DNA of 64,000 nucleotides. It comes from Comamonas suwonensis. GTDB lineage: Bacteria; Pseudomonadota; Gammaproteobacteria; Burkholderiales; Burkholderiaceae_C. The position numbers and the translations under genes are program-made. The DNA lies in contig NZ_JABBCQ020000021.1 of NCBI RefSeq assembly GCF_012844455.2, positions 1 to 64,000 on the forward strand. The letters run 5' to 3'. Below, in pieces: positions 47,601 through 57,940 of this stretch (positions are counted from its first letter, which is position 1; every line of letters begins with the position of its first letter). A model generated the notes under the pieces. The model did not search any database, was not told the origin of the DNA, and worked only from the letters and a program-made list of their open reading frames with translations.

Positions 47601-47753
47601 ATCGGCGTCGGTGTGATCGGCGGCATGATCAGCGCCACGCTACTGGGCGTGCTGTTTGTCCCAATCTTCTTTGTGTTTGTGCTGTCGCTATGGCGAAAGC
47701 GCACCTCCGAATCCGAAGTGAAAAACAACACCTCCGAAGGAGAATCTGCATGA
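44607..47753 (+). CDS. RND multidrug efflux pump, HAE1 family
   Basis: 1048 residues, normal AcrB length, twelve membrane segments with two large periplasmic loops. MSRFFIDRPKLAWVVAIFI start is typical; the proton-relay Asp pair is in ILVDDAIVVVENVER near residue 408, and the relay Lys in GLAAKNAILIVEFAKD near 940. AcrB/MexB/MexF-like proton-driven export of hydrophobic compounds. AAGGA precedes the ATG. The stop overlaps the start of the channel gene. Confidence 0.96.
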   Translation: MSRFFIDRPKLAWVVAIFILLGGLLAIPMLPVAQFPNVAPPQISISATYPGASATTVMESVTSVIEEELNGTKGLLYFDSSSGSTGLAEITATFAPGTDPALAQVEVQNRIKKAEARLPSSVMQMGLQVEQASASFLLIYSLTYKGDDSGKNEVRLSDYAVRNINNEIRRVPGVGKVQFFGADVAMRVWIDPQKLLSYGLSVADVNAAIAAQNAQVPAGSFGSQPGSAEQELSATIAVKGTLSSPEEFGQIVLHAKADGSVVYLANVARLEVGQLDYSFASREDGHKGVAAAVQLAPGANALKTAKAVKERLDELSKNFPSDIQHTVPYDTSRFVEVAISKVITTLIEAVVLVFLVMWLFLQNLRYTLIPTIVVPVCLAGTLAVMYALGFSVNMMTMFGMVLAIGILVDDAIVVVENVERIMAEEGLSPLAATVKAMQQVSGAIVGITLVLVAVFLPLAFMGGSVGVIYRQFSLSLAVSILFSGLLALTFTPALCATLLKPIPQGHHEEKKGFFGWFNRYFEKLTERFSLLNQRLVKRAGRYMLIYVAIVGGLGLAYTRMPESFVPTEDMGYYIVSVQLPPGATETRTTAVVRDMEAFVQSRPATAQTEFLMGYSFSGMGQNTAMAFVTLKDWSLRGAGQAASDEVQAFNQRFGSLSDGTAMAVEPPAIDGLGNSGGFSLRLQDRASLGREALIAARDELLKKANASPVIAYAMMENLEDAPQLRMDIDRRKAQAQGVSFATISAALSTAYGSAVINEFPNAGRLQRVVVQADTKSRMTPEDLLRLYVPNSQGQQVPLASFATVDWEMGPVQISRYNGYPAFRIAGDAKPGHTTGEAMAELERIMGEMPAGIGYEWTALSYQEKAAGAQAPKLFALAIVVVFLLLVALYESWSIPAAVMLIVPIGALGSVLATSAMGLSNDVYFKVGLITIIGLAAKNAILIVEFAKDLHERGHSLMDAALQAARLRFRPIVMTSLAFILGVVPLALATGAGASSQAAIGVGVIGGMISATLLGVLFVPIFFVFVLSLWRKRTSESEVKNNTSEGESA

Positions 47754-49165
47754 GCGCGCATGTCCCAATGCGAAGAGCGGCGCTTTCGCTCATGGTCATT
47801 GCACTGGCAGGTTGCTCATTTGCGCCAAGCTACGAAAGGCCCCCCACACCCATCCCTGGCACATGGAGTGCGCCAGCTTCGCCTGGCGCAGCAACGGCCA
47901 CGGCATTGCAATGGGAGGATTTCGTGACCGACGAACGCCTGCGCACACGTATCACCAAAGCGCTGGCGAACAATCGCGACTTGCGGCAGGCATTGCTCAA
48001 TGTACAGGCCGCGCGCGCGGCCTACCGCGTGCAGCGCGCGGATCAGTTGCCCGCAGTGAGTGCGCAAGCCAACGGCGGTCGCCAACGCCAGCCTGCCGAC
48101 CTGAGTGGCACGGGTAGCTCCACTGTCCAGAGCAACTATCAGGTCAATGCGGGGCTGATGGCGTTCGAGCTGGATCTGTTCGGACGCGTGCAGTCCTTGT
48201 CCGAGGCGGCGCAAATGGAATACCTTGCCACGCAGGAGGCCACGCGCAGCGTGCAGATCAGCCTGATTGCAGAAGTGATTCAGGCATCGCTCTCGCAAGA
48301 CAGCGCGAGGCAGCGCAAGGCCTTGGCACTGCGCACAGTACAGGCGCGTGAAAAGGAGTGGCAACTCGTGAGTGAGCGCAACAAGGCGGGGACCGCCAGC
48401 CGTCTGGACGAACAAGAAGCTCAAGGCTTGGTAGAGCTTGCACGTACCGATATCGAGCGCTTCGAGCGCGAGCTGCGTCAGGCTGACAACGCCTTGAGCT
48501 GGCTGGTAGGCGACGGCCTGGTGCAGGTCGAATCGGAGCTGAGTTCTACGCCATTGGTCCAGGAAATCGCCGCAGGCATGCCTTCTGATCTACTCGCCCA
48601 GCGGCCGGATATCCGCGCGGCTGAGTATCAGCTCCGGTCACGCAATGCGAGCATCGGCGCGGCACGGGCCGCGTTCTTTCCACGCATCTCGCTGACAGGC
48701 TCCTATGGGTCTGCAAGCGCTGGGCTGTCCGGCCTCTTTGACGGTGCTCAACGCACATGGTCCTTCATGCCACAGATCAACCTGCCTATTTTTAATGGCG
48801 GACGCAATCAGGCCAATTTGGAAATCGCGCAGCTGCGCAAAGACATGGCGGTAGCCACGTATGAGCGCAGCATTCAGACAGCGTTTCGCGAAGTCAGTGA
48901 CGCACTGGTCGCTGTCGAGACTTTGAGACGGGAAGAGAGCGCTCGTCAACGCTTGGTCCAGACCAGCGCGAACACACGTAGATTGGCCGAATTGCGTTAC
49001 CGCGCCGGAGTGGACAGCCATTTGCGCTATTTGGACGCGCAGCGCACTGACTTCACCCAGCAGATGGCGCTGATCGAGGTCAGCGCGCAACGACAAATGG
49101 CCCTGGCAGCCTTGTTTAAGGCTCTTGGAGGTGGCTGGCAAGGCCATTCTGGCTTGTATTACTGA
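47750..49165 (+). CDS. RND outer-membrane channel lipoprotein (NodT/OprM family)
   Basis: 471 residues from the ATG at 47750, which overlaps the pump stop (ATGA). Lipobox ALAGCSFAPSYERP near residue 22, then two OEP domains: LRQALLNVQAARAAYRVQRADQLP and IGAARAAFFPRISLTGSYGS. Third gene of the operon, completing a tripartite pump. Confidence 0.94.
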   Translation: MSAHVPMRRAALSLMVIALAGCSFAPSYERPPTPIPGTWSAPASPGAATATALQWEDFVTDERLRTRITKALANNRDLRQALLNVQAARAAYRVQRADQLPAVSAQANGGRQRQPADLSGTGSSTVQSNYQVNAGLMAFELDLFGRVQSLSEAAQMEYLATQEATRSVQISLIAEVIQASLSQDSARQRKALALRTVQAREKEWQLVSERNKAGTASRLDEQEAQGLVELARTDIERFERELRQADNALSWLVGDGLVQVESELSSTPLVQEIAAGMPSDLLAQRPDIRAAEYQLRSRNASIGAARAAFFPRISLTGSYGSASAGLSGLFDGAQRTWSFMPQINLPIFNGGRNQANLEIAQLRKDMAVATYERSIQTAFREVSDALVAVETLRREESARQRLVQTSANTRRLAELRYRAGVDSHLRYLDAQRTDFTQQMALIEVSAQRQMALAALFKALGGGWQGHSGLYY

Positions 49166-49339
49166 GCATCTGGAACGTCTCTCGCTATGGATGCCCTGCC
49201 AAAGTCACACAGAAAGGCGCTTGCACATGTGTGCCCAGTGCAGAGCATTCCGAAGTTCGGTAAGTTAGAGACGCTGTTGCAGAAATCGCCATCTCGTAAG
49301 CCGCAGGCTCCAAGTATGAGCAAGCCTCGCTTGGTCACT

Positions 49340-49574
49340 GACAATAAAGTTCTGTCCTCAGACAATAAGTTCTGTTCTGAAGCTCGTTGGAAGGCAAAAA
49401 TATATACACAATAAAGTTGTGTCCGTCCTGTAAAACGAATCGTAAGTGACATCTCCGAGGGGATTTTTGGTAATCAGACCAACATTACCTAGCTGTACGG
49501 CTCTAAAGATGGAAAGTTGCGGAATGCTCAAAAAATTGTCAAAACACGGTATTTTTGACAATAAGTTCTATTCC
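49340..49574. repeat. Four repeats resembling TnsB-binding sites of a Tn7-like transposon end
   Basis: GACAATAAAGTTCTGTCC at 49340, GACAATAAGTTCTGTTCT at 49361, CACAATAAAGTTGTGTCC at 49407 and GACAATAAGTTCTATTCC at 49557. The first two are 21 bases apart. Tn7 ends carry repeated sites of the form GACAATAAAGTCTTAAACT. No transposase is nearby, so this would be a solo or decayed end. Resemblance judged by eye. Confidence 0.5.
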
Positions 49575-49969
49575 CGTTTGGGGAATGACATTGAAGTGCT
49601 GTTCTAGCCCAGATGCGCTTCGAACGCTGAGTCGGCCAAGGGGCTCGGTGTCTCAAAACATCTATCAGAAGCTCCTCAGCAGTCGTACAGCCCTTTCACA
49701 TTGGCGCAGTTTCAAAGAATAGGATCGCTGTAGCGGAACTGAATTTGACGCAAATTTCTAAGCCTGCTTTGCAGCGAGGCTGCGTAAAAACGCATCAAGC
49801 ACTGAGCTCAGCAAAAAACTGACCTCTCAGATCGCTCTGTATGCGTTTTCCTTGCTCTAGGGAATGGTGAGAAGATCCCTGAATTTCTTAGTTGAACGAG
49901 TTTTCACACAGCCTCCAGCGAGAGCAGCCTTCCTCAACCATCTGTCCTATGGCTGCTTCACATTGCCAT

Positions 49970-50009
49970 AAGACAAAGGCCCGTAGCCATTGTCGCGGGC
50001 CTTTGTCTT
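49970..50009 (-). terminator. Terminator-like hairpin after the autotransporter gene
   Basis: AAGACAAAGGCCCG (49970-49983) and CGGGCCTTTGTCTT (49996-50009) form a perfect 14-base stem, 14 bases after the autotransporter stop. The T-tract on the minus strand is short, so termination efficiency is uncertain. Confidence 0.65.
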
Positions 50010-53000
50010 GCTGGGGCTTAGATCACCACAGCACCTTAATCCCCACAGAAGCCTGCACCCCGCTCTTGACCCGGCTGTCACCCCCATTGGCCCAGAGCTT
50101 GCCCAGTTCACCATACAGGCTGGTGCTCTTGCGCACCTGCAGCGATGCACCTGCAGCCAGTTCGGTGGAGGTGTAACCACCCTTGGCCTTGATGTCAGTC
50201 GTCGCAGCAGGCACTACAAAGCTGGCAACGTCCGTCGTACTGCTGGCCTTGTAGAGATTGATGCGGCCATAGGGCTGCAGCATACCGGCGCTGGTGGTAA
50301 AGCTGCCCTTGATACGGGCGCCCAGACGCAAGGTCCAATCGTCATCTGCACGATTTTTGACGGTAGCCAGACTCAGCGCCGTGTCGTCCAAGCTGATCTT
50401 GCGGTAGATCAACTGGGCCTGCGGCTCAATCTGCCAGTTGCTGTTCAATGCAAATGGCTTGCCTACTTCCAGAGAGACCAGCCAGCCGCGGCCCTTGGTG
50501 GTGGCTGCATTGGCACCGGTGTTCTCGGTCTTGTGCAACTGGCTGCGGTAGTCAGCACCTTGCAGCACCGTATCGGCATACAGACCCGAAGCGTCTTTCC
50601 AGTTGCCATACACACCGAGATAGCGGCTGTGCAGGGTGTTAAAGCCTACGTACTTGCTGTTGATGCCACCAGCAAACCCGGTAGTGCTCATATCGCCATC
50701 CAACTGGCCCACATAGATACCCGCCTTGATGCTCTGGTTGGCATACAGGTCCAAACCTGCCTGAAAGCCTGTCATATGACCGCTGCTTTCTGGGGTGACC
50801 GTGCCTTGCTGATGAATCGTGGGGTCGGTGCGCAGAATGCGGCCCCAGACCCGGCGGTTCTGGCCTAGGTCGGCACTGGTGGTTCCTGCTCCATTACTGG
50901 CCTGCACATTGTCATCACCCATGCGCCTGTGCATATCGCCCAGCATGCTCATATCCGCCTGACGCAGTTGTGCGGGCAAGGCCGACATCAGCGGCACTTC
51001 GCTGCGGTAAGCCAGCAGGGTATCGGTCGATTGCAGCGTGGCCCCTTGTGCTGTCTGGAACAGACGGTACTCATAAGCACCGGCATCCACATGCTCGCCT
51101 GCCAGCGTAAAGCTATTGGCCTGCAAGCTACCGCCATTCTCCGTACCGACCACCTGAATGCCTGTCCCCATGGTTTGCCCCCCCAGGCCGCCCGCATTGG
51201 TGATCTGGATGATGGTGCTGCCGCTGGCGACCGCGTTGCTGCCACTGAGCAACAGCTTGTCTGTGGCACTGCCATCAGCAGCCAGCACAGTGGAGAGCCC
51301 CAAGGTTCCGCCATTACCCACATAGGCGCCAGTGACCTTGAGCACAGTGCCGGGAGTGCCCCCACCATTGCTACTGAGCTTGACCATGCCGCTATTGTTC
51401 AGGCTAGCCAGCGTCTGGTTATAGCCCGCAAGATCCAGCGTAGCCCCTGTGGCCACGGTGTAAGCAGAGCTGCTGCTGAAGGTATTAGTGGCACCGGCCT
51501 GCAAAGTACCCTGAGCTACTTGGGTCGCACCGGTGTAATTATTGGCAGTGCTGGTCAGCGTGGTAGTGCCCGTGCCTTGCTGGGTCAATGTGCCTGTGCC
51601 GCTGATCTTGCCTGCCAGTGTGGTCGCACTCAGGTTGTTGATGACGAGAGCGCCGTTGTTGGCGATATTACCTGCGATGCTGCTCTGGCCTGTTACTGTG
51701 CCGTCACCCAGTTGCAAAGTGCCTGCGCTGATGGTGGTGGTGCCGGTGTAGCTATTGGTGCCGCTCAGTGTTTGCGTGCCTGCTCCGGTCTTGGTGATGC
51801 CGCCAGAGCCATCAATGCGGCCCGCAAAGCTCTGGTTGCTGTTGTCGCCAAAGCTCAGTTGATTAGCTCCCAGGTGAATCTGGCTACCAGTCACGCCAGC
51901 AAACGTGCTGACGGTCTGGCCTGCATTGGCTGTGCTGATATCAAGGCTTGCGCTGCTGCCACTCAGGTTTAGCGATGAGCTGCTGCCCAGAGATCCCGCC
52001 CCTGACAGAGCCAGCGTGCCATCGACAATCGTCGTGCTGGTGGGGGCAAAGCCGCCGCCCAGGTTCTTGTCCAACGTCCAGGGGCCTGTGCCAGCCTTGG
52101 TCAAGGCTCCAGCCAATGTGGTGTCACCTGTCACGGCGCTGGAGTAGCTCTGGTTGCCTGTTCCATCCAGCGCAAGCGTAGAGCCTGTGTTCGTGCCAAT
52201 GTTCAAGTTGCCCGTGAGGCTGCTGCCTGTAAGCAATGTGACGCCGTTGGCAGCGCTGCTGTCCAGCTGCACATTGCCAATGATCTTGCCTGCATTGCGC
52301 AGGCTGACGGCGCTGCTGCCTGCTGCCTGCACGCTTTGGGTGCCGACGATGGTAGAGCCTTTCTGGTTGTCAATGCTACCGCCCGCCTGCAGACTTACGC
52401 CCACATTGGCAGCCGAATTACCGATCTCCCCAGCATTACTGACAGCGCCACCGCCTTGCAGCTTGATAGCGATGCCACCCGCACCAGGGTTGATGAAGGC
52501 ACCGCTGCTGTTGTTGACCGTCACCGGACCGCTAGTGCTGCTCACGGTCGTGCCTGTGGCCGTCAGCGTGCCCGAGTTATTGAGCGTTGCCTCGTTGCCT
52601 AGCGTCACTGCATTGTTCAGGCTGATGCCGCTGATGACGTTCAGGGCCGAGGTGCTGCCATTGACCGTGACCGAGCCTGTGCCCAAAGCGCTGTTGGACG
52701 CTGCAACCAGCTTACCTTTGCTAACGGTGGTGCCGCCTGTATAGCTATTCTGGCCGCTCAGCGTCAGCGTGCCAGGGCCTACCAGAGTCAGGCTGCTGGC
52801 CGTGCCATTGGCAATGCCTGCAGAAATCTCGGCGCTGACGCCGGGGTCCACATTGATGATGCCGATCTGCGGGTTGCTGCTGCTGGCAGGGCTGATCAGC
52901 AGGCCATCTGCGCTGGTCGCAGCGGCCACCGTGTAGCCGCTGCTGCTGAACTGCAAGGTGTCAAAGCTTTGCTGGCCGCTAACGGTGACGATTCCCGATG

Positions 53001-53642
53001 TGGCTCCTGTGTCTGTACCAAACACTGCCACCGATCCCTGCCAGCCACTGGTCACACCAGACGTGGGTGCATCATTGGTCCAGTTAACGGTATTGGCATC
53101 CCATGTATTGCCATTGGCACCATTCCACAGTTGCAGTGTCTGGTTCTGACCCACCACCGCCAGATTGACCTGCTTGGGCACCGTGGTCAGCACAGAGGCT
53201 GTAGCCTTGCTGGCGTCAAAGCTGCTGGAGCTGTGCAGCGCCGTGCTGTCAAATTGACCCTTCACCGAGCCAGAACCACTGGTTCCATAGTTGATCAAGC
53301 GATACCAGCCTGCCGAGGCGACGGTGGCATCCAACGTACCGCCCAGGTTCACGCTGCCGCCCACCTTGATCAAATCATTGCTGACACCACCCACGGCCCC
53401 TGCCTGACCCAGTTCAAAGGTAGTGGTAGAGCCTGGATTGCCGCCCGAAGCAGCTATCAGTGTCAGATCGCCTCCAATCGTCAAAGTACCAGGGCTATTG
53501 CCGGGCAACAAAGTACCGCCACTGCCCACCGTCACATTGTCGCCAATGCTGCCCGAGCCACCTAGCGCAGCGCCGGTATTGACCAGCACATTGCTCGCCA
53601 CCGAGCCGCCTTGTGCAGCATTGCCTACCAGCAGCTTGCCAC

Positions 53643-54220
53643 CGTTGACAGTGGTGTCGCCGGTATAGGTATTGCTGCCGGTCAGCCAAGTCGTTCCCGT
53701 ACCGTTTTTGATCAGACTGCCGCTGGCGCCGATTACCGTTGCAGCCAGCGTTTGATTGCTGCCATCGCCAAAAGTCAGCGCATTACCACCCAGCGCCACA
53801 GTGCTGTCTGCAACGCCAGACAATGCGCCCACGGTCTGACTGCCACTTGCAGCGCTGATATCAAATGTCGTGCCGCTGCTCGCCAGATTCACGGCACCTG
53901 TAGCCGCCAGACTGCCACCTATACCCAGGGCCAGGGTGCCGTCGTTGACAGTGGTGTCGCCGGTATAGGTATTGCTGCCGGTCAGCCAAGTCGTTCCCGT
54001 ACCGTTTTTGATCAGACTGCCGCTGGCGCCGGTTACCGTTGCAGCCAGCGTTTGATTGCTGCCATCGCCAAAAGTCAGCGCATTGCTACCCAGCGCCACA
54101 GTGCTGTCTGCAACGCCAGACAATGCGCCCACGGTCTGACTGCCACTTGCAGCGCTGATATCAAATGTCGTGCCGCTGCTCGCCAGATTCACGGCACCTG
54201 TAGCCGCCAGACTGCCACCT
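53643..54220. repeat. Near-identical 278-base tandem segment in the autotransporter gene
   Basis: 53643-53920 and 53943-54220 differ at only three positions that I can find, exactly 300 bases apart, so 100 residues are repeated in frame. Recent duplication or gene conversion. Confidence 0.85.
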
Positions 54221-54433
54221 GAACCTAGAGCCAGTTTGCCTTGGTTGATCGTCGTGCCGCCTGTATAGGTGTTGGTCGCTGTCAGCGTGGTCGTGTTTGC
54301 TCCGTTTTGCCGCAAGCTGCCATCGCCGCTGATCACCTGACCCAGAGTCACCGAATTACTGCGGTTGACGGCCAACACAGCGCCTTGGCCAATATTGATG
54401 GCGCCACTACCCAGGCTGCCTGTGGTGCCGCCA

Positions 54434-54900
54434 TTGCCCAGTTGCAGCGTGCCGGCACTGATCGTGGTGGTGCCGTTGTAGCTATTGTTGGCCGTGAGCG
54501 TGGTGGTGCCCGTGCCGGCCTGTTCGAGCTTGCCGCTGCCGCTGATTACCTGGCCCAGCGTCAGTGCATTGCTGCGATTGACGGCCAACGTGCCATTGTT
54601 GGTGATGGCTCCCGTGACCGTGCCAGTGGTGCCGCCATTACCCAGTTGCAGCGTGCCGGCACTGATTGTGGTGCCGCCGCCGTAGCTGTTGTTAGCCGTG
54701 AGCGTGGTGGTGCCCGTGCCGGCCTGTTCGAGCTTGCCGCTGCCGCTGATTACCTGGCCCAGCGTCAGTGCATTGCTGCGGTTGACGGCCAGCGTGCCAT
54801 TGTTGGTGATGGCTCCCGTGACTGAGCCGATGGTGCCGCCATTGCCCAGTTGCAGCGTGCCGGCACTGATCGTGGTGGTTCCGTTGTAGCTATTGTTGGC
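54434..54900. repeat. 204-base repeat units in the autotransporter gene
   Basis: The block beginning CCCAGTTGCAGCGTGCCGGC recurs at about 54438, 54642 and 54846, 204 bases (68 codons) apart, with few differences. The unit encodes the PATR-type segment LTANNSYNGTTTISAGTLQL and keeps the frame. Confidence 0.8.
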
Positions 54901-55889
54901 CGTGAGCGTGAGCTTGCCCAGCCCCAGTTTGCGCAGGCCGCTGTTCTGACTGGCCAGGGAAGCGAAGGCGGTAGAGACGCCGATGTCGAAGCCGTTGGTG
55001 TCAAAAATGGCGCCGTCATTGCCCAGAGTCTGCGGGCTGAAGCCAGTCAGGAAGTCTGACCGACTCTCCAGCGCACGCAGAATACCTCCGTTCAGATTCA
55101 GCGTGCCCATCCCATACGACCCTATTCGTTTGGTTTCGAGAACACCGTTGGTGCTCACATTGAGCGAGCCCGGGCCTGAGCTTGCGCCGATAATGAACTC
55201 CCCTGAGTTGCGCACCAGTCCTTCATTCGAAATTTCTAGGGTTCCGCTGCCAAAGCGGCCCACGAAAACTAGGTTGGTATTACCCTGGATAATCCATTGA
55301 GACCCTACTCCACTGACAGTTGCAACGCCGGTCGCACCAAGGTTTGTGCCAATGTCCGCACGGTTGGATGTCACACCCCCCCATTTTCAATGGTAAGCGT
55401 GCCGGAGCCGGAGTTGCCGACATACATGCCGTTGATGTCGATCCGAGATCCTGCCCCTGAGACCCACACAGAGCCGTTGCCACCGACACGGGGATAGCCG
55501 CTGTAAGCGACGTGAATGACGTCGCCTGTCACTTTCGCGCCGTTGGAAACCGTAAGCGTTCCTGTTTTCCCTTCTTCGACACCTAGTGCAAAGATGAAGA
55601 TGTTCGTATCCCATGTGTTCGGGGTCGTCATCGGGCTAACTGGGCTCCACGTATTATTACCGTCCCAGTTCCACAGATCTCCAGCAATCGACACTTGCGC
55701 CTGAGCGGGCGGAGCCAGTGCCCCCGATAGGGCCAGCACCAGCGCGCCCAGTGAATGACGCCAGATATGTGGGGGCGTGAGCACCGTCGCGCCGCCGGAG
55801 CCATTTTTTCTGCGCCCGGCAGCCAATTCAGAAGCCACCTGCATGACGCCCAAGCAGTGATTAAAGACAAGACGGTAACTGCGGTTCAT

Positions 55890-56442
55890 GGCGATCCTCC
55901 CTCGTGTGTTTGTTTTCTCCGCTGGAGTCCAGGTAAAGAACCTAGGGCGCGGCCCGATGGAGATTAGGGGCGGGCGGTGGCGATGTACATCACTGAAATT
56001 TGGTATTTTTTGGTAAGACTTACGAACAGGCATTCAGCGTCAGTCTTCGTGATCAGAAAAAAGAGGTGGCAGGCTTCGAAGAGGCTGCCGTACTGCACAA
56101 CCATCAAATTCCTGAGCGAAGGCCTGCACCTTCAAGCGTCAAGTTGTTGAGCTGCATGTGTTCGTGGCATTGCTCAATCGCTTCACGCAATCAGCCACCC
56201 GCCGCCGCTTTGCCTGTGCTTGTTTAGACTGGAGCGAATGACAGTCGCCCCTTGGCGGCCAGTTGGGTGCAGCATTGTTGGTCACGCTCGTACGAAAATG
56301 ATGTGTAATCCGCCAACTAGACAGTCGCGAGCTGCAACTTACTTCGAACGACCGGAAATCACTGATGGATCACTTTGGCTTGGCATTCCAATAGATCATT
56401 TCGTCCTCATAATCTTTTGCAGTGCTATAGACTTTTGACATA
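55890..56442. other. 553-base region upstream of the autotransporter gene
   Basis: Should contain the autotransporter promoter near its left end. A short frame at 56220-56438 (plus) shows no family sequence. No clear repeat seen. Confidence 0.35.
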
Positions 56443-56573
56443 GCGTGCCTCCATGGCGCTGGCCGCACGCAAGACCATGGACAAACGCAAGCTATAAGCT
56501 ATTGCTGACCGTGGCTACTACAGCGGCGAGCAGATCAAAGCATGTGAAGACACTGGCGTTGCTGCCATTCTTC
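56443..56573 (+). pseudogene. Fragment of an IS1182-type transposase
   Basis: Translating 56452 onward gives ALAARKTMDKRKL, a stop (TAA), then AIADRGYYSGEQIKACEDTG and VAAILP. This matches the DDE-region stretch KLKAIADRGYYSG... of IS1182-family transposases, with a nonsense codon where Lys is expected. It is a decayed internal scrap with no ends visible. Confidence 0.75.
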
Positions 56574-56825
56574 CTACGTTGCGGCTGTATTTAGGATGTC
56601 ACGCTCCCCATCGGCTCTTTTGAGCTCCGCTTTGAGCCCGGATACCTCGGCCTTAAGCAGGCTTGATTCTGCGCCACCTGTGCTGGACTCCTCTTTGGCA
56701 AGCAGCACCCACAAGTACAGGCTTTTGTCCGACATGCCCAACCGCTTGGCCACATCCACCAGCCCGTGACCACGTTCGGTCACATGCTTGACTGCTTCTG
56801 CCTCGAATACAGCCGGGTATTTCAC
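56574..56825 (-). pseudogene. Truncated IS3-family transposase OrfA
   Basis: 83 residues: MKYPAVFEAEAVKHVTERGH with helix-turn-helix VDVAKRLGMSDKSLYLWV and a leucine-zipper part VSGLKAELKRADGERDIL. Complete OrfA proteins continue after ERDIL with KKAAAYFA...; here it stops within six residues, at the point where the IS1182 fragment begins. OrfB is absent, so no active element. Confidence 0.8.
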
Positions 56826-57023
56826 TTTTTTACTTCACACTCTCCAGTTCAATTTAAACATTGATAGGTGTCTATTGAACCGGGTGAAGAGCAGTTGCAG
56901 GCATTGAAAAATCATTAAAGCAACTACACTTTTTGATACCGACTCGTGCCTGCCTGTCAAAGGCGCAGGCTTGTTTTCTTGAAGTTCAGCGCTACTGCCC
57001 AGAGCCAATTGGCCAGCGCGCAT

Positions 57024-57057
57024 AAAAAAAGGAGCAGTGCCAGCACTGCTCCTTTTT
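57024..57057. terminator. Terminator of the YebC-family gene
   Basis: AAAAAGGAGCAGTGC (57026-57040) and GCACTGCTCCTTTTT (57043-57057) form a perfect stem; on the minus strand it ends in seven T, 22 bases after the gene's stop. Confidence 0.85.
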
Positions 57058-57078
57058 GCAAACGCGGTGAAAGCGTTA

Positions 57079-57783
57079 TCAGTCGACCAGACCCACAAAG
57101 ACGTGCTGCACGTCATCGTCGTTTTCCAGACCAGCCAGGAAGTCCTGCACTTCTTCTTGCTGCTCGGCAGACAGACTAGCCATGCTGACCGGATTCTTGG
57201 CCTTGTAGCCCAGCTTGACGGACACCACCTTGATGCCTTGCGCAGGCAAAGCCTTGCTCACCGCATCCAGATCGGCGATATCGGTGATGAACAGGGTCAC
57301 GCCCTCGTCGTCGCCGGGTTCGAAGTCTTGAGCGCCCGCTTCAATGGCGGCCATTTCCACGTCGGCACCGTTTTCAGCTTCGCCTTCAACCATGCCCACA
57401 TGGTCAAAGTCCCATGCCACAGCGCTCATCTGGCCCTTGCGGAAGCACACGCGCATATTGGGCGCAGTGCGGTTGGGATTGTCGGTCAGGCACTCGACCA
57501 TCACCGGCACGCGGTGAGGGGCGTAGCCCTCAAACAGCACGCTGGAATAGTTCACCGCATCGGCGCCAACGCCAGCGCCCTTCTTGATGGCGCGGTCCAG
57601 CGTGTCCTTGGGCATGGAAGCCTTGCGGGCCGCTTCAACAGCCATGCGCAGACGCGAGTTGGCTGCGGGGTCACCGCCGCCCAGACGGGCTGCGACCATG
57701 ATTTCCTTGACCAGCTTGCCAAACAGCTTGCCCTTGGCATCGGCGACCAGCGCCTTGCCCTTTGCTTTCCATTGCGCGCCCAT
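57079..57783 (-). CDS. YebC/PmpR-family DNA-binding or translation-associated protein
   Basis: 234 residues from the ATG at 57783, preceded by [26 protein letters not shown] (the common subfamily start), [40 protein letters not shown] and a late [15 protein letters not shown] are typical. YebC proteins were described as transcriptional regulators and more recently as factors that relieve ribosome stalling. Start upstream in the same frame is not supported. Confidence 0.92.
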   Translation of the reverse strand: MGAQWKAKGKALVADAKGKLFGKLVKEIMVAARLGGGDPAANSRLRMAVEAARKASMPKDTLDRAIKKGAGVGADAVNYSSVLFEGYAPHRVPVMVECLTDNPNRTAPNMRVCFRKGQMSAVAWDFDHVGMVEGEAENGADVEMAAIEAGAQDFEPGDDEGVTLFITDIADLDAVSKALPAQGIKVVSVKLGYKAKNPVSMASLSAEQQEEVQDFLAGLENDDDVQHVFVGLVD

Positions 57784-57940
57784 GGGTGCGATTCCTTGTT
57801 GATTGGGGGGATGATTTGCGCAAAATGCACAAAAATCAGAGAAAAAACTCGAAGCAAGGTTATACACCTGTGCGGCCCAGAAGGCTGGCGGCATGCGCAG
57901 TTCTTGACACGGCTTCGTGCCCAAGAGAGGTTCATGCCCA

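Larger units (their letters stand above)
49166..50022. other. 857-base AT-richer gap with transposon-end-like repeats
   Basis: No supported gene. The left half carries four GACAATAA(A)GTT-type repeats (see separate entry); the right end has the hairpin following the autotransporter gene. The middle (49580-49960) shows nothing I recognise. Confidence 0.5.
50023..55889 (-). pseudogene. Giant autotransporter adhesin, interrupted by a frame change in a run of seven C/G
   Basis: The start at 55889 gives an extended type V signal peptide (MNRSYRLVFNHCLGVMQVAS) followed by the hydrophobic core LGALVLALSGALAPPAQAQ. Frame 1 runs to a stop at 55371 just after LTIENGGV. The rest (1783 codons, 50023-55374) continues in another frame with SNRADIGTNLGATGVATVSG. 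The break is the seven-C run at 55376-55382 (seven G in the gene); five or eight G would join the frames into about 1950 residues. The passenger has many PATR-type repeats (NSYNGTTTISAGTLQLGNGG); the last 280 residues are a beta-barrel ending in VGIKVLW. Outer-membrane adhesin; phase variation, decay or sequencing error are all possible. Confidence 0.85.

Noticed and set aside
50929..54825. Several plus-strand frames within the autotransporter gene
   Set aside because: Low-complexity antisense of the repeat-rich passenger; the minus strand has the signal, repeats and beta-barrel.
53643..54900. Regularly spaced repeats considered as a CRISPR array
   Set aside because: Units are 204-300 bases, code for passenger repeats in frame and have no short spacers.
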